From Chitinophaga pinensis (lineage in GTDB: Bacteria > Bacteroidota > Bacteroidia > Chitinophagales > Chitinophagaceae): 64,000 nt of DNA. Positions 34,598-42,836 of the stretch are shown one piece after another. The stretch is from contig LR632930.1 of assembly GCA_902167325.1 (NCBI GenBank), positions 2,170,001-2,234,000 of the forward strand. Direction: 5' to 3'. Every line of letters starts with the position of its first letter. Position 1 is the stretch's first letter. The notes beneath the pieces were generated by a model. It was not told the origin of the DNA. It saw only the letters and a program-made list of their open reading frames with translations, and made no database searches. Position numbers and translations under genes: made by a program.

Positions 34598-35503
34598 ATG
34601 AGAACGATAGCCATAATATCATCAGTTTTTGCATTGGCCGTATTGGGAACAGGCTGCGTGAGCAATAAGAAATTTGCCGCGCTGCAAACCAGTTATGGTG
34701 AATTGCAGAATGAGCACAGAGCATTGGACGGGAAGTATCAGACAGCTCAAAGAGAACTGACAGGCGCTACAAAGCGTGTAAGCAGCCTGGAAGAGCAGAT
34801 TGCCCAGCAACGGGCCGGTCTCCGGTCGTTACAGGCAGCATTGGATAAATGTCTGAACTCCACGAGCCAGGGCAATGTGAACATCTCCAAGCTGGTTGAC
34901 GAGATCAATGCCTCCAACAAGTACATACAACATCTGGTAAACACCAAGAACAAGAGCGACTCGCTCAACATGGTGCTGACCAACAACCTGACCCGCTCCC
35001 TCAGCCGCGAAGAGCTGCGTGATGTGGACGTACAGGTACTGAAAGGGGTGGTGTATATCTCCCTTTCCGACAAGATGCTGTACAAATCCGGCAGCTACGA
35101 GATTTCCCCGGTTGCGGGTGAAACCCTCAGCAAGATTGCCAAGATCATTAAAGACTACCGCGATTATGATGTGTTGATCGAAGGTAACACGGACAACGTG
35201 CCCATCAATCAGAAGAACATCCGCAACAACTGGGACCTCAGCGCCCTGCGTGCTTCTTCCGTGGTACAGTCACTGCAAACCACTTATGGTGTAGATCCTA
35301 AACGCCTGACCGCTGGCGGCCGTGGTGAGTACAATCCCATTGCTTCCAACGATAGCGACGATGGTAAAGCACGTAACCGCCGTACCCAGATCATTATTAC
35401 ACCGAAGCTCGACCAGTTCATGGAACTGATCGATAAAGCGCCGGAAGGTACTGAAGTTCCTGCCGGTCAACCTGCGCAACCCGCGCAGCCTGCCCAGCAG
35501 TAA
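34598..35503 (+). CDS. OmpA-family outer membrane lipoprotein
   Basis: 301 aa. Lipoprotein signal with lipobox LGTGC (Cys at about residue 20), coiled-coil-like segment about 25-135 (LQTSYGELQNEHRALDGKYQ, RVSSLEEQIAQQRAGLRSLQ), then an OmpA C-terminal peptidoglycan-binding domain at about 165-275 (IEGNTDNVP, NNWDLSALRASSVVQSL, GRGEYNPIASNDS, ARNRRTQIII) carrying the D and R that contact diaminopimelate. The tail is a short A-Q-P repeat. It links outer membrane and peptidoglycan. TACTTTTG at 34586-34593 matches a -7 box but is too close to the ATG; AACCTTTG at 34560-34567 is better placed. It stands alone and ends at a strong terminator. Confidence 0.92.
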   Translation: MRTIAIISSVFALAVLGTGCVSNKKFAALQTSYGELQNEHRALDGKYQTAQRELTGATKRVSSLEEQIAQQRAGLRSLQAALDKCLNSTSQGNVNISKLVDEINASNKYIQHLVNTKNKSDSLNMVLTNNLTRSLSREELRDVDVQVLKGVVYISLSDKMLYKSGSYEISPVAGETLSKIAKIIKDYRDYDVLIEGNTDNVPINQKNIRNNWDLSALRASSVVQSLQTTYGVDPKRLTAGGRGEYNPIASNDSDDGKARNRRTQIIITPKLDQFMELIDKAPEGTEVPAGQPAQPAQPAQQ

Positions 35504-35522
35504 TAAGACTTCGCATAAAAAA

Positions 35523-35551
35523 AGCCTGTGCGTGATGCACAGGCTTTTTTT
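35523..35551. terminator. bidirectional terminator
   Basis: AGCCTGTGC (35523-35531), loop GTGAT, GCACAGGCT (35537-35545) flanked by A7 and T7. A 9-bp perfect stem that can end the OmpA gene (plus) and the GNAT gene (minus). Confidence 0.92.
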
Positions 35552-35563
35552 ATGCGAACTGAT

Positions 35564-36088
35564 TTATAACGGCAACCTGAAGCCAAACACCGGCAGGCTG
35601 CCCTGCAGGAAATCCAGCTCTTCCGATCGTTTAAAGCCCATCTTCTCATACATCATCCAGGCAGTTTTCATGGACAGTGTAGAGTGTATAATAACCTGGC
35701 GGCGCCCCTGCTCCTGCGCCCTGGAAATACAGGCTTCCACCAGGAGCTTCCCTATGCCCAGCCCTCGGTAATCGTGGTCCACGGCAAGGAGGCGGAAGCC
35801 TGCCGCGTCTGTTTCCAGTGTGGCGCTGCCCCCGGAGCCATATTGCTTCATGTCTCCGAAATAGACTACTGCTCCTGCCATCTGTTCCTCTTCATCAAGT
35901 GCCAGTATCAAAGAGGCTCCGGGTCGGGAGCTGAGTTCGCCTACATTCACCAGCATGGCATAATAAGCCGGCTGCTCCGAAATGCCGGGGAAGCCTTCGA
36001 GCGAAGAATAGACGGATACCATGAGCTGTCCGGCAGCTTTCTCTTCTCCCGGACGGGCATTTCTGACAGTGAAGATTTCTTCTTGCAT
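35564..36088 (-). CDS. GNAT-family N-acetyltransferase
   Basis: 174 aa. GCN5-related acetyltransferase fold: acceptor-side N-terminus (FTVRNARPGEEKAAGQLMVS), strand LILALDEEEQMAGAVVYFGD, acetyl-CoA binding motif A in FRLLAVDHDYRGLGIGKLLV (R-G-L-G-I-G, about residues 104-116), and IIHSTLSMKTAWMMYEKMGF near the end. Substrate cannot be inferred. Single gene ending at the bidirectional terminator 35523-35551. Confidence 0.88.
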   Translation of the reverse strand: MQEEIFTVRNARPGEEKAAGQLMVSVYSSLEGFPGISEQPAYYAMLVNVGELSSRPGASLILALDEEEQMAGAVVYFGDMKQYGSGGSATLETDAAGFRLLAVDHDYRGLGIGKLLVEACISRAQEQGRRQVIIHSTLSMKTAWMMYEKMGFKRSEELDFLQGSLPVFGFRLPL

Positions 36089-36230
36089 ATCAGGGGTTTA
36101 ATTTCAATATGCAATTTGCGCTATGTTTTCCGGAATCGGTACAGGGGGCAGACCGGGTGGCTGATTTTGGAACTGAAATGTAAATCCAATATAGCCGGCA
36201 ATTATCATCCACATCTCCGCTAATAATGGC

Positions 36231-36264
36231 AAGGCCTTGCTGCACTGGCGGCAAGGCCTTTTTT
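36231..36264 (+). terminator. plus-strand terminator-like hairpin without an assigned gene
   Basis: AAGGCCTTGC (36231-36240), 10-nt loop, GCAAGGCCTT (36251-36260) then TTTT. A 10-bp perfect stem followed by T residues in plus orientation. Upstream on the plus strand there is no gene until the GNAT start; on the minus strand the T tract is poor. See findings. Confidence 0.6.
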
Positions 36265-36291
36265 CATGGTATAGGGATCATAGGCAGGTAA

Positions 36292-38076
36292 TCACAGGAT
36301 AGCAGCAGGTACGGTGGACTTCGTTTCTTCCAGTTGCCATGCAGCTTCATCCAGCATAGGAGCGAAGTTCTCGTCACGGATGATGCCATTGCGGTACATT
36401 TCCCGGTAATAGGTAATGCCCTGCAGGAGGTTGTTGTGAAATCCGTCGAGCTGCTTCGATGTTTTCGCATCGTTGCAGTTTTGCCGTTGTTCAGCAAGAT
36501 AAGTGATGTAGAGGCGCAGTTCATTGATGAACATGTGCGGCCTGTTGGGTGCTGCGATAACATTAGCACGGCCGTAGATGTGATCTGTCATTTCCTGCAG
36601 AGACACTACTTTGCTGAAGAAGGCAATATTAGGACCGGGGCATATTGTAATGGCACGCTGGTTTTTAACGAGTGTGGTATTGTATACATGAGCGGCTGCA
36701 TTGCTGAGTCCGGTACAGAGGCATTCTTTACTGAAAAGGAGCTTTATCTGAGCATTGTATTCCGCTTCGGGGAGTTGTGCCTTCTGCAGCTGGTCGAGCT
36801 TCAGGCGCTGGTATTGGATGGAGGCGGTGCAAATAGGCCGTTCGGTAAATTCTGAATTGAAAGACAGGTGTTTTTCCGTACAAGGGCTGCCCGGTTTACC
36901 ATCGCGGATACGCTGGAGGCGTTCCGCTTCACCATCCAGCCCTTTGAGGTAGTGGAACCTTACACCCATGGGGGAGTTATTGCTCAGCTCCACATCTTCC
37001 GCTTTGGCTTTGCAGAGCTTTTCAAGCGTGGTGTCATCTACCGTGGTAGCTTCCGGAACGAGGAGGAAAGGAGTGCCCCATCCGGTGGCGCTCAGTTGGT
37101 AGTATTCCCGGAGCATGGTATGCTCGGTATAGGTGCCGATGCCGCCCTGTGCGGATATTAACATCGCCGGAGGTTCGGCAGGAACATGGGCGCCCCGTTT
37201 GGTAAGCGCATCGCTATAGAGCTGGAATAGTTCACTGGTAAGTACATGCTTCCCGGAACGGAACTCTTCGAGGATAGGGCCCATGAGCATACCATCGGTT
37301 GCAAAAGCATGCCCGCCACAGTTCAGTCCCGATTCGATCCGGAACTCACTAACCCAAATGCCCTTCTTGGCGAGGAACTTACCCTGGATGAGCGCGGAGC
37401 GGTAATCACTCACTTTCACAATCACCTTTTTGCGGAACACGCCATTTTCATCTGCATCAAAGTCGCGGCACTTTTCAAGGTAACTGTATAAGCGGGGGTT
37501 CATACCTGCAGAAAATACAATAGAAGAACCTGTAAGATTACTGTTGGCGTAACCACGTAATGCTGCCACAGCATCGGAGCCATCTTCCAGCAAAGCACCA
37601 TCGGCACCGTAATTATTCTTATCGGTTTTGGTCATGATGTTCACATCAATACTCCCCGGCTGTATCAGGCTGCGGAGCTTCGCTTCTATCGACGATCGGG
37701 AGTCTGCATTATTCGCGGATTTAAATTGCAGGTACAGCTGCTTCAGTGTACTTTCTTCCGGCAGCATCTCAAAATATTTAACGATCTCCGACCCCGTTTC
37801 GAAAGCCGCCGAACGTAACTTCTCGACCTGCTCCTGCACGATGCGGTTCACCAGGTTAAGGTAATCAGTGATGCGCCGGGCGCGGTAGTCTTCTTCTTTG
37901 GTAGAAATCGGTTCGTAAGGCTCGTTGCGCTCCGTGTAGTAATGTTTGCGCATCATCTCGATCAGGCGGTCTTCAATGATGGATATTACTGAGGAAATAC
38001 CGAAACGGGCCACTTTAACCGGACTGTCGATTGTGTAAGCCAGCCCCATTACGGGGATGTGAAATTGATGCACCAT
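36292..38076 (-). CDS. conserved hypothetical protein, possible nitronate-monooxygenase-like fold
   Basis: 594 aa, cytoplasmic by appearance. Segments: FHIPVMGLAYTIDSPVKVAR, FGISSVISIIEDRLIEMM, SGLNCGGHAFATDGMLMGPI, LISAQGGIGTYTEHTMLREY, GWGTPFLLVPEATTVDD, and a Cys-bearing C-terminal part KECLCTGLSNAAAH, ITICPGPNIAFFSK. The G-G-H-A motif and the GTPFLLVPEATT segment recall FMN-dependent 2-nitropropane dioxygenase/FabK barrels, but the protein is much longer, so I leave the function open. It is divergent from queD-Rrf2 and its probable -7 element (TAACTTTA on the minus strand at 38161-38168) flanks the candidate Rrf2 operator. Co-regulation with the nitrogen-oxide genes is possible. Confidence 0.8.
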   Translation of the reverse strand: MVHQFHIPVMGLAYTIDSPVKVARFGISSVISIIEDRLIEMMRKHYYTERNEPYEPISTKEEDYRARRITDYLNLVNRIVQEQVEKLRSAAFETGSEIVKYFEMLPEESTLKQLYLQFKSANNADSRSSIEAKLRSLIQPGSIDVNIMTKTDKNNYGADGALLEDGSDAVAALRGYANSNLTGSSIVFSAGMNPRLYSYLEKCRDFDADENGVFRKKVIVKVSDYRSALIQGKFLAKKGIWVSEFRIESGLNCGGHAFATDGMLMGPILEEFRSGKHVLTSELFQLYSDALTKRGAHVPAEPPAMLISAQGGIGTYTEHTMLREYYQLSATGWGTPFLLVPEATTVDDTTLEKLCKAKAEDVELSNNSPMGVRFHYLKGLDGEAERLQRIRDGKPGSPCTEKHLSFNSEFTERPICTASIQYQRLKLDQLQKAQLPEAEYNAQIKLLFSKECLCTGLSNAAAHVYNTTLVKNQRAITICPGPNIAFFSKVVSLQEMTDHIYGRANVIAAPNRPHMFINELRLYITYLAEQRQNCNDAKTSKQLDGFHNNLLQGITYYREMYRNGIIRDENFAPMLDEAAWQLEETKSTVPAAIL

Positions 38077-38174
38077 AAAATCGGATTGTTGAAGGAATGC
38101 AGCCTCCCGCCTGTATTTGGACGATTGCTGCTGAATGATGTTTGCTTCGGTTTGGCAGTGTAAAGTTATTGAAA

Positions 38175-38192
38175 AAAGATAAATTAGTCTTT
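38175..38192. promoter_or_regulatory. candidate Rrf2/NsrR-type operator (queD-rrf2 and divergent gene)
   Basis: AAAGATAAATTAGTCTTT: 5-bp arms AAAGA/TCTTT with a symmetric AATT core. A close copy (AAGGATAAAATAGTCCTT) lies at 46739-46756 upstream of the Fe-S repair gene. Over 26 aligned bases 23 are identical, and two of the three differences are the paired arm positions 38177 and 38190, which keep the symmetry. The site is centred 20 bp upstream of the queD -7 element. Confidence 0.65.
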
Positions 38193-38199
38193 ATTTATT

Positions 38200-38207
38200 T
38201 AACTTTG
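38200..38207 (+). promoter_or_regulatory. candidate -7 element of queD-rrf2
   Basis: TAACTTTG matches TAnnTTTG exactly, 14 bp before the queD ATG, directly downstream of the candidate operator 38175-38192. Confidence 0.5.
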
Positions 38208-38221
38208 CGGAAAGAAAATAA

Positions 38222-38647
38222 ATGATACAGGTAACGAAGATTTTCCGCTTTGAAACGGCACATGCTTTACATGGTTATAACGGTGCCTGCAGGCATGTTC
38301 ACGGGCATTCTTATCAGCTGCATGTAACGGTTCGGGCAGCAGCGGAGCCGGAGCGGTATTTCCCGGCTCCGGGCATTTTACTGGACTTCCGGGATCTGAA
38401 AGAATTGGTGAACCATGCCGTCATCCGCCGCCTCGATCACCGGCTGGTTGTTTCTCCTGATTTCCTCACTGCACACCCGGCAGTGTCTGAAGAGGAGAAT
38501 CTGATGGTGATGGAGGCCGAGCCTTCCGCCGAGAACCTGCTTGTTTTCATCCGCAACAGCATCCGTGAAAAGCTGCCGGCTGGTGTTTTACTGGCCCGGC
38601 TGCAACTGTTTGAAACTGCGGATTCGTATGCGGAATGGGTTTTATGA
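38222..38647 (+). CDS. queD: 6-carboxytetrahydropterin synthase / 6-pyruvoyl-tetrahydropterin synthase homologue
   Basis: 141 aa. T-fold enzyme: FRFETAHALHGYNGACRHVH holds the first zinc His and the catalytic Cys (about residue 23), with HGHSY supplying the other zinc ligands; GILLDFRDLKELVNHAVIRR; DHRLVV; and PSAENLLVFIRNSIREKL with the substrate-anchoring Glu near ARLQLFETADSYAEW. It converts dihydroneopterin triphosphate to the carboxy-tetrahydropterin used for queuosine, though some homologues make other pterins. It is first in a two-gene unit with the Rrf2 regulator 28 bp downstream. No other queuosine genes are nearby, so a link with the nitrogen-oxide cluster through another pterin is conceivable but unproven. 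Confidence 0.9.
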   Translation: MIQVTKIFRFETAHALHGYNGACRHVHGHSYQLHVTVRAAAEPERYFPAPGILLDFRDLKELVNHAVIRRLDHRLVVSPDFLTAHPAVSEEENLMVMEAEPSAENLLVFIRNSIREKLPAGVLLARLQLFETADSYAEWVL

Positions 38648-38675
38648 TTATTTTGCAGTCAAATCGCCCATATTT

Positions 38676-39128
38676 ATGCTTTCTAAATCTGCGGAATATG
38701 CGCTCCGGGCTACCATTTACATTGCGTTGAAAGGCTCGGAAGATAATAAGCTCGGGATAGATGAGATCGCTACGGCGATTGATTCCCCACAATATTTCAC
38801 CGCAAAGATCCTGCAACTGCTGACAAAGAACAACGGTGTGGTAAGTTCTGTACGTGGCCCTAATGGTGGGTTTTACCTGACCGATGCCGCCCGGAAGCTT
38901 CCCGTACGCGCAGTGCTGGAAGCAGTAGGGGAAGATGGCATTATCACTAAATGTGTGCTGGGCCTCAAGGAATGCTCAGAATCGAGACCATGCCCCATGC
39001 ATGAACAATACCGCTATATCAAGGCCCAGCTGCGCCAGATGTTCGAAAAAACCTCCATCCAGGATCTGGCCAACGAATCCGGAAAAGGAAAGATCGTTAT
39101 CAATAACCGGCAGATAAAAACCAAGTAA
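38676..39128 (+). CDS. Rrf2-family Fe-S transcriptional regulator (NsrR/IscR-like)
   Basis: 150 aa from the ATG at 38676 (MLSKSAEYALRATIYIALKG), the canonical Rrf2 start; the longer frame reaching back into queD is not used. Winged helix (IDEIATAIDSPQYFTAKILQ, LTKNNGVVSSVRGPNGGFYL) and three cysteines C-x6-C-x5-C in KCVLGLKECSESRPCPMH (about residues 93-107), the cluster ligands of Fe-S sensing members. Spacing differs slightly from both IscR (x5, x5) and NsrR (x5, x7). The convergent nos operon begins 8 bp beyond its stop and ric lies nearby, so nitric oxide sensing is the most likely role. A shared dyad ahead of queD-rrf2 and ric supports autoregulation and control of ric. Confidence 0.9.
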   Translation: MLSKSAEYALRATIYIALKGSEDNKLGIDEIATAIDSPQYFTAKILQLLTKNNGVVSSVRGPNGGFYLTDAARKLPVRAVLEAVGEDGIITKCVLGLKECSESRPCPMHEQYRYIKAQLRQMFEKTSIQDLANESGKGKIVINNRQIKTK

Positions 39129-39136
39129 CGCAGCAG

Positions 39137-39904
39137 TTACAGGTCTTTCTTCCGGAATATCCGCAATGCCAACAGTAAGGGTACCACTATCCACAACAGC
39201 ATACATGCCACGGAATAAATACTGCCAGCGGATGATCCCAGGAAATCTTTGAACAGTGCTCCGGAATAACCCATCAGCACCGCCACATCCAGCTGAAGCA
39301 GCATCAGGATGCGCGCCAGATCTACCGGGTTCAGGCCTATCATGCCCACCACCGCTTTCTCGATCGGGTAATCACTGAAGGAGAATATAAAGGCCATCAT
39401 CAGCCCGTCGAACAACAGGGTGAAGAACAGTGACACGATTATGGCTGCCCCAATACCACGGGTCTTATCCCGGGATATGACAAATATCAGCAGGCCAATA
39501 GAGGTAAAGATGAAAGTCAGCAACACACCGGTCAGTATCAGTACAAAGGAAGCCCCTATCGGTAATAATACCATCAGCGGCGCACCCACCCCCACTACAA
39601 ACGCAGCGGAAAGCGATAATGCCATCCCGGCATATTCAGACAGCAGGATGCCTGCGCGCTTCACCGGCTGAGATAACAGCAGCTCGATGAACTCCAGCGA
39701 GTTGAAAAAGTAAATAGCGGAAAACAATGTGGTAATCACCGGAACAAACAGTAATGTGATGTTCAGCAGGCTCAGCAAGCCTTTGGCACTGTTCCCGTCC
39801 AGCCCCAGCAGGGTGAAAGAAAGAACAGCCAGTACCGCGGTGTACACGAGTATAGACCTGTTTTTCAGCAGATCAAGAAATACATATTTGCTTACTGTCA
39901 GCAT
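39137..39904 (-). CDS. nosY: NosY-type ABC transporter permease
   Basis: 255 aa with six hydrophobic segments (SILVYTAVLAVLSFTLLGLD, LLFVPVITTLFSAIYFFNSL, FVLILTGVLLTFIFTSIGLL, IIVSLFFTLLFDGLMMAFIF, LLWIVVPLLLALRIF) and the ABC-2-type SLEFIELLLSQPVKRAGILL coupling region. With NosF and NosD it forms the complex needed to assemble the CuZ site of NosZ. The start overlaps the end of nosF by 32 bp. It is the last gene of the operon, convergent with the Rrf2 gene. Confidence 0.92.
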   Translation of the reverse strand: MLTVSKYVFLDLLKNRSILVYTAVLAVLSFTLLGLDGNSAKGLLSLLNITLLFVPVITTLFSAIYFFNSLEFIELLLSQPVKRAGILLSEYAGMALSLSAAFVVGVGAPLMVLLPIGASFVLILTGVLLTFIFTSIGLLIFVISRDKTRGIGAAIIVSLFFTLLFDGLMMAFIFSFSDYPIEKAVVGMIGLNPVDLARILMLLQLDVAVLMGYSGALFKDFLGSSAGSIYSVACMLLWIVVPLLLALRIFRKKDL

Positions 39905-40610
39905 TTGTCAGAATATTAGCGATGATTTTATTCAGTTTCTTTTCTCCCGTGCGCTCCTGCAGTTCCCCGATGCTTTCGTGGAACATCAGCTTCCCGTCCT
40001 GCAGGTAAATGATGTGGCTGGTAAGGCCGTCGAGGTCGCTGAGTACGTGTGAGGTAATCAGCACCAGCTTACCCCGGGCGCATTCCGCGGCGATCTTATC
40101 TTTCAGTAACTCATTGGCCACGGGGTCAAGCCCGGCGGTTGGCTCATCGAGGATGTAGATGTCGGGGGAGAAGAGGAATGCAATACAGGCGCTCACCTTC
40201 TGGCGCGTACCGCCGGAAAGGGTGCGCATCTTTTTTTGTTTGATCTTATCCAGTCCGAAACTGTGGTACAGCTCTTCATCGTAGTTCGTTTGCTCCTTCC
40301 GGATGTCTTTGATCATATGGATCACCTGTTCAATGGTCATATTATCAGGATACCGGCCGATCTGGGGCATATAGCCGATGTTGGCGCGGTAGGCAGGATT
40401 ATTACGGATGAGCTGGCCGTTGATAGTGATGGTACCTTTTTCGGGGATCACCAGGCCAAGGATGGATTTGATAAGGGTGGTTTTACCTGAGCCGTTCGGG
40501 CCAAGGAGTGAAACGGCCTGTCCTTTTTCCAGATGAAGGTCTATTCCGTCAAGCGCTCTGAATTTGCCAAACGATTTGGTAAGATTATCTATCTGGATCA
40601 TAGTTTCCAT
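39873..40610 (-). CDS. nosF: NosF ABC transporter ATP-binding protein
   Basis: 245 aa. Walker A GPNGSGKTT (about residues 38-46), signature LSGGTRQKVSAC (about 134), Walker B IYILDEPTAG (about 156), switch His in LVLITSHVLSDL. Cytoplasmic ATPase of the NosDFY complex for NosZ copper-centre maturation. Overlaps nosD by 13 bp and nosY by 32 bp, consistent with a single transcript and coupled translation. Confidence 0.95.
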   Translation of the reverse strand: METMIQIDNLTKSFGKFRALDGIDLHLEKGQAVSLLGPNGSGKTTLIKSILGLVIPEKGTITINGQLIRNNPAYRANIGYMPQIGRYPDNMTIEQVIHMIKDIRKEQTNYDEELYHSFGLDKIKQKKMRTLSGGTRQKVSACIAFLFSPDIYILDEPTAGLDPVANELLKDKIAAECARGKLVLITSHVLSDLDGLTSHIIYLQDGKLMFHESIGELQERTGEKKLNKIIANILTNADSKQICIS

Positions 40611-41824
40611 TTTTTCATTTTAGGTGTGTCGTCCCGCAGCTGGTCGGGGATGATGGACGGCATTATTTTTTCGGCCTGATCGATGATGTTGGTCAGGAAA
40701 CTCCGGTAGAGGATCATGGACGTGGGGATCTTTTCCGAAAGGATGGAATAGACGCTTACGGGATGGTAAGGCACATCGCCTGTGCCATCACGGTTAAGGT
40801 CGTAACCTTCGTACTTGTCCCAGTAATTGTTGCGGTAAGTGTTCAACATGAGCGTACCGTTGGTAGCCACGTCAAATGAGTTCTCCCGGAAGTTGTTGTT
40901 TTCGATGGTGTTGGATTCGCAACTGGCTTGTACACGCATGGCCCAGCCATTGGCAGTAAAGGCGTTGGCGAGGATACGTATCCGGTTGCTGCCTTCCATG
41001 AAGATGCCGATGGTATTGTGTGCGAAGCGGTTGAATTCGATCCTGCTGTCGGAGATATCTTTCAGCAGTATACCATAAGACGCATCTCCCCAGTGTTCTT
41101 CGAAGATGTTACTGACCATCACCACATGTTTGGAGTACATCACCGCAACGCCTGCCCCATTGTGCTGGAAGGTATTGCGGATGTAGGTATCGTTGTGGGA
41201 GAACATGAAGTGCAGACCGTAGCGCACATTGTTGCGGGAGTTGTTGCCTGTGATAACTGACCCGGTCACGAATTCAAAATAGATACCATCGCGATGCCCG
41301 GAGATGTTATTGGCGCGGATAAGCAATGAGTCCGACTTCCAGGCATGTACCCCGTTGCCGGATTGCAGCTCATCGGTAGCGGAAGACTTTATCTCGTTAT
41401 TGGTAATAACGCAGTTTTTGCTGTTCTGCAGATAAATGCCGTAAGTGGTGTTAATGACTCTGCAATTACTGACCGTTACACGGGAAACGTTCTGGAGGCG
41501 GATGCCAGCCATGTCTACCATGCTGCTGCGGCCAGTTTGCTGAACGGTGATGCCGGATATACTGACCCTGTCGGCCGCTATGATGAAAAGCTGGTACTTA
41601 TCTTCCCCGTCGAATACGGGATAGTTTTCCCCGATAATGGTAACGGGTGTGCGCACAACGATATCGTGCTGTTTGTAGGTGCCCGGGGCAATCAGTATCG
41701 TATCGCCGGGGCGTGCTCTGTCCAGTACATGCTGCAGGAGGCTGTCTGGCCCGGTGCGGATCACCGTGGCGAAAGCAGCTGCCGGCAGCATGAGGAAGGA
41801 CAATATGGTGAGGATGCGTATCAT
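40598..41824 (-). CDS. nosD: NosD, periplasmic copper-site assembly protein
   Basis: 408 aa. Signal peptide (MIRILTILSFLMLPAAAFAT) and right-handed beta-helix repeats (parallel beta-helix/CASH-type): GIRLQNVSRVTVSNCRVINT, TYGIYLQNSKNCVITNNEIK, DGIYFEFVTGSVITGNNSRN, GVAVMYSKHVVMVSNIFEEH. C-terminal NYWDKYEGYDLNRDGTGDVP is the usual NosD ending. It works with NosF and NosY in loading the CuZ cluster of NosZ. Starts 4 bp inside the nosL stop region. Confidence 0.95.
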   Translation of the reverse strand: MIRILTILSFLMLPAAAFATVIRTGPDSLLQHVLDRARPGDTILIAPGTYKQHDIVVRTPVTIIGENYPVFDGEDKYQLFIIAADRVSISGITVQQTGRSSMVDMAGIRLQNVSRVTVSNCRVINTTYGIYLQNSKNCVITNNEIKSSATDELQSGNGVHAWKSDSLLIRANNISGHRDGIYFEFVTGSVITGNNSRNNVRYGLHFMFSHNDTYIRNTFQHNGAGVAVMYSKHVVMVSNIFEEHWGDASYGILLKDISDSRIEFNRFAHNTIGIFMEGSNRIRILANAFTANGWAMRVQASCESNTIENNNFRENSFDVATNGTLMLNTYRNNYWDKYEGYDLNRDGTGDVPYHPVSVYSILSEKIPTSMILYRSFLTNIIDQAEKIMPSIIPDQLRDDTPKMKKWKL

Positions 41825-42234
41825 GGCAGGGTTTCCCAGGTGAGCAATTCGAGGCCGAGACTATCTTTCAGCGCTGCGGCAGCTTCCGCACCGGCAAATG
41901 CCGGGAGGTTACCCGCCATGGGACTTTTAAAATTTTCGTGGTGAAGGAAAACGGCCGTAGCAGCGTTCAACGGCTCGGTTTGTTTACCGGTATAATCGTT
42001 CACGAAGAGCATGCTGCCGGGGATCTCCTGTGTGAATGCCCTCAGGCATACGACATCGTCAAACTTGAACACGCGGCCTTTCTGATTTACGATCTCTGCG
42101 GAAAAGCGCTTGTCCATAATGGTCATCTTGCAATGTGCACAGGCATCTTTTCCGTAAGCGATGGGTTCGTAACCACGTTTGCAGGAGACTGCTGTGAAGA
42201 GTACAAGCACCAGCGCCGTTATATAGATCTTCAT
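41821..42234 (-). CDS. nosL: NosL copper chaperone lipoprotein
   Basis: 137 aa from the ATG at 42234, which gives a lipoprotein signal with lipobox TAVSC; a longer frame adds 26 residues before it without support. NosL signature GKDACAHCKMTIMDKRFSAE (about residues 27-46) with the C-x2-C-x-M metal-binding motif, then VFKFDDVVCLRAF and GNLPAFAGAEAAAALKD. It supplies Cu(I) to apo-NosZ through the NosDFY complex. The start overlaps the stop of the upstream membrane protein gene by 4 bp. Confidence 0.93.
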   Translation of the reverse strand: MKIYITALVLVLFTAVSCKRGYEPIAYGKDACAHCKMTIMDKRFSAEIVNQKGRVFKFDDVVCLRAFTQEIPGSMLFVNDYTGKQTEPLNAATAVFLHHENFKSPMAGNLPAFAGAEAAAALKDSLGLELLTWETLP

Positions 42235-42818
42235 AATTTGTATTTTGACGCACGCCGCCATTCGTAGACAGTCATGCCGGTGAGCAATAAAGCCGCCACA
42301 ATAAAGAACCATCCTCCAAAGTCGGGTTGAGACAGGGCTTCGAAATTCAGCATCTTTTTATAACCGATCAGCGGTGGCTGGTAAGCCATGCCCGGCACTT
42401 TGATAGGAGCGGTGGGGTCGAGGTTATGGCCGTAGTCATATTCCCATTTCCAGAAATCGTACATGGATACTGCGGCGATGAGCAGCAGCAGGCCGGTCCA
42501 CATATAGAAGAGAGACCTGCGGTTGAAGATCAGTACCAGTATTCCCAGCCCGCAGAAGATCCCCAGGGCAATGGGCATGTATACAAATTCTTTGAAATCG
42601 TTTTTATGGATGGTTTTCATGCCGATGTAGTGGTTCAGGCCGTTGATGATTTCTACATCACCTTTCACGTCGTTGATCCAGATATTCATGGAAATACCTT
42701 CCGGGTATTGCGGTGCTGCGAGATCGATCCGCCACATGGGCACAAACCAGAGCATCAGGATACAGCCGATGGCTACTACTATACTCACTTTTGCGATTGC
42801 GCTTAATTTTCTGTTCAT
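42231..42818 (-). CDS. nos-operon membrane protein of unknown function
   Basis: 195 aa from the ATG at 42818. About four membrane segments: VSIVVAIGCILMLWFVPMWR, FVYMPIALGIFCGLGILVLI, FYMWTGLLLLIAAVSMYDFW, FFIVAALLLTGMTVYEW, with a periplasmic loop of about 60 residues after the first (MNIWINDVKGDVEIINGLNH, YIGMKTIHKNDF) containing several His and Met. Conserved proteins of this kind sit between nosZ and nosL in Bacteroidota clade II clusters. The His/Met-rich loops suggest a metal or electron-transfer function, which is inference. Translationally coupled to nosL. Confidence 0.8.
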   Translation of the reverse strand: MNRKLSAIAKVSIVVAIGCILMLWFVPMWRIDLAAPQYPEGISMNIWINDVKGDVEIINGLNHYIGMKTIHKNDFKEFVYMPIALGIFCGLGILVLIFNRRSLFYMWTGLLLLIAAVSMYDFWKWEYDYGHNLDPTAPIKVPGMAYQPPLIGYKKMLNFEALSQPDFGGWFFIVAALLLTGMTVYEWRRASKYKL

Positions 42819-42836
42819 ATCTGCGGGTAATAAAGA

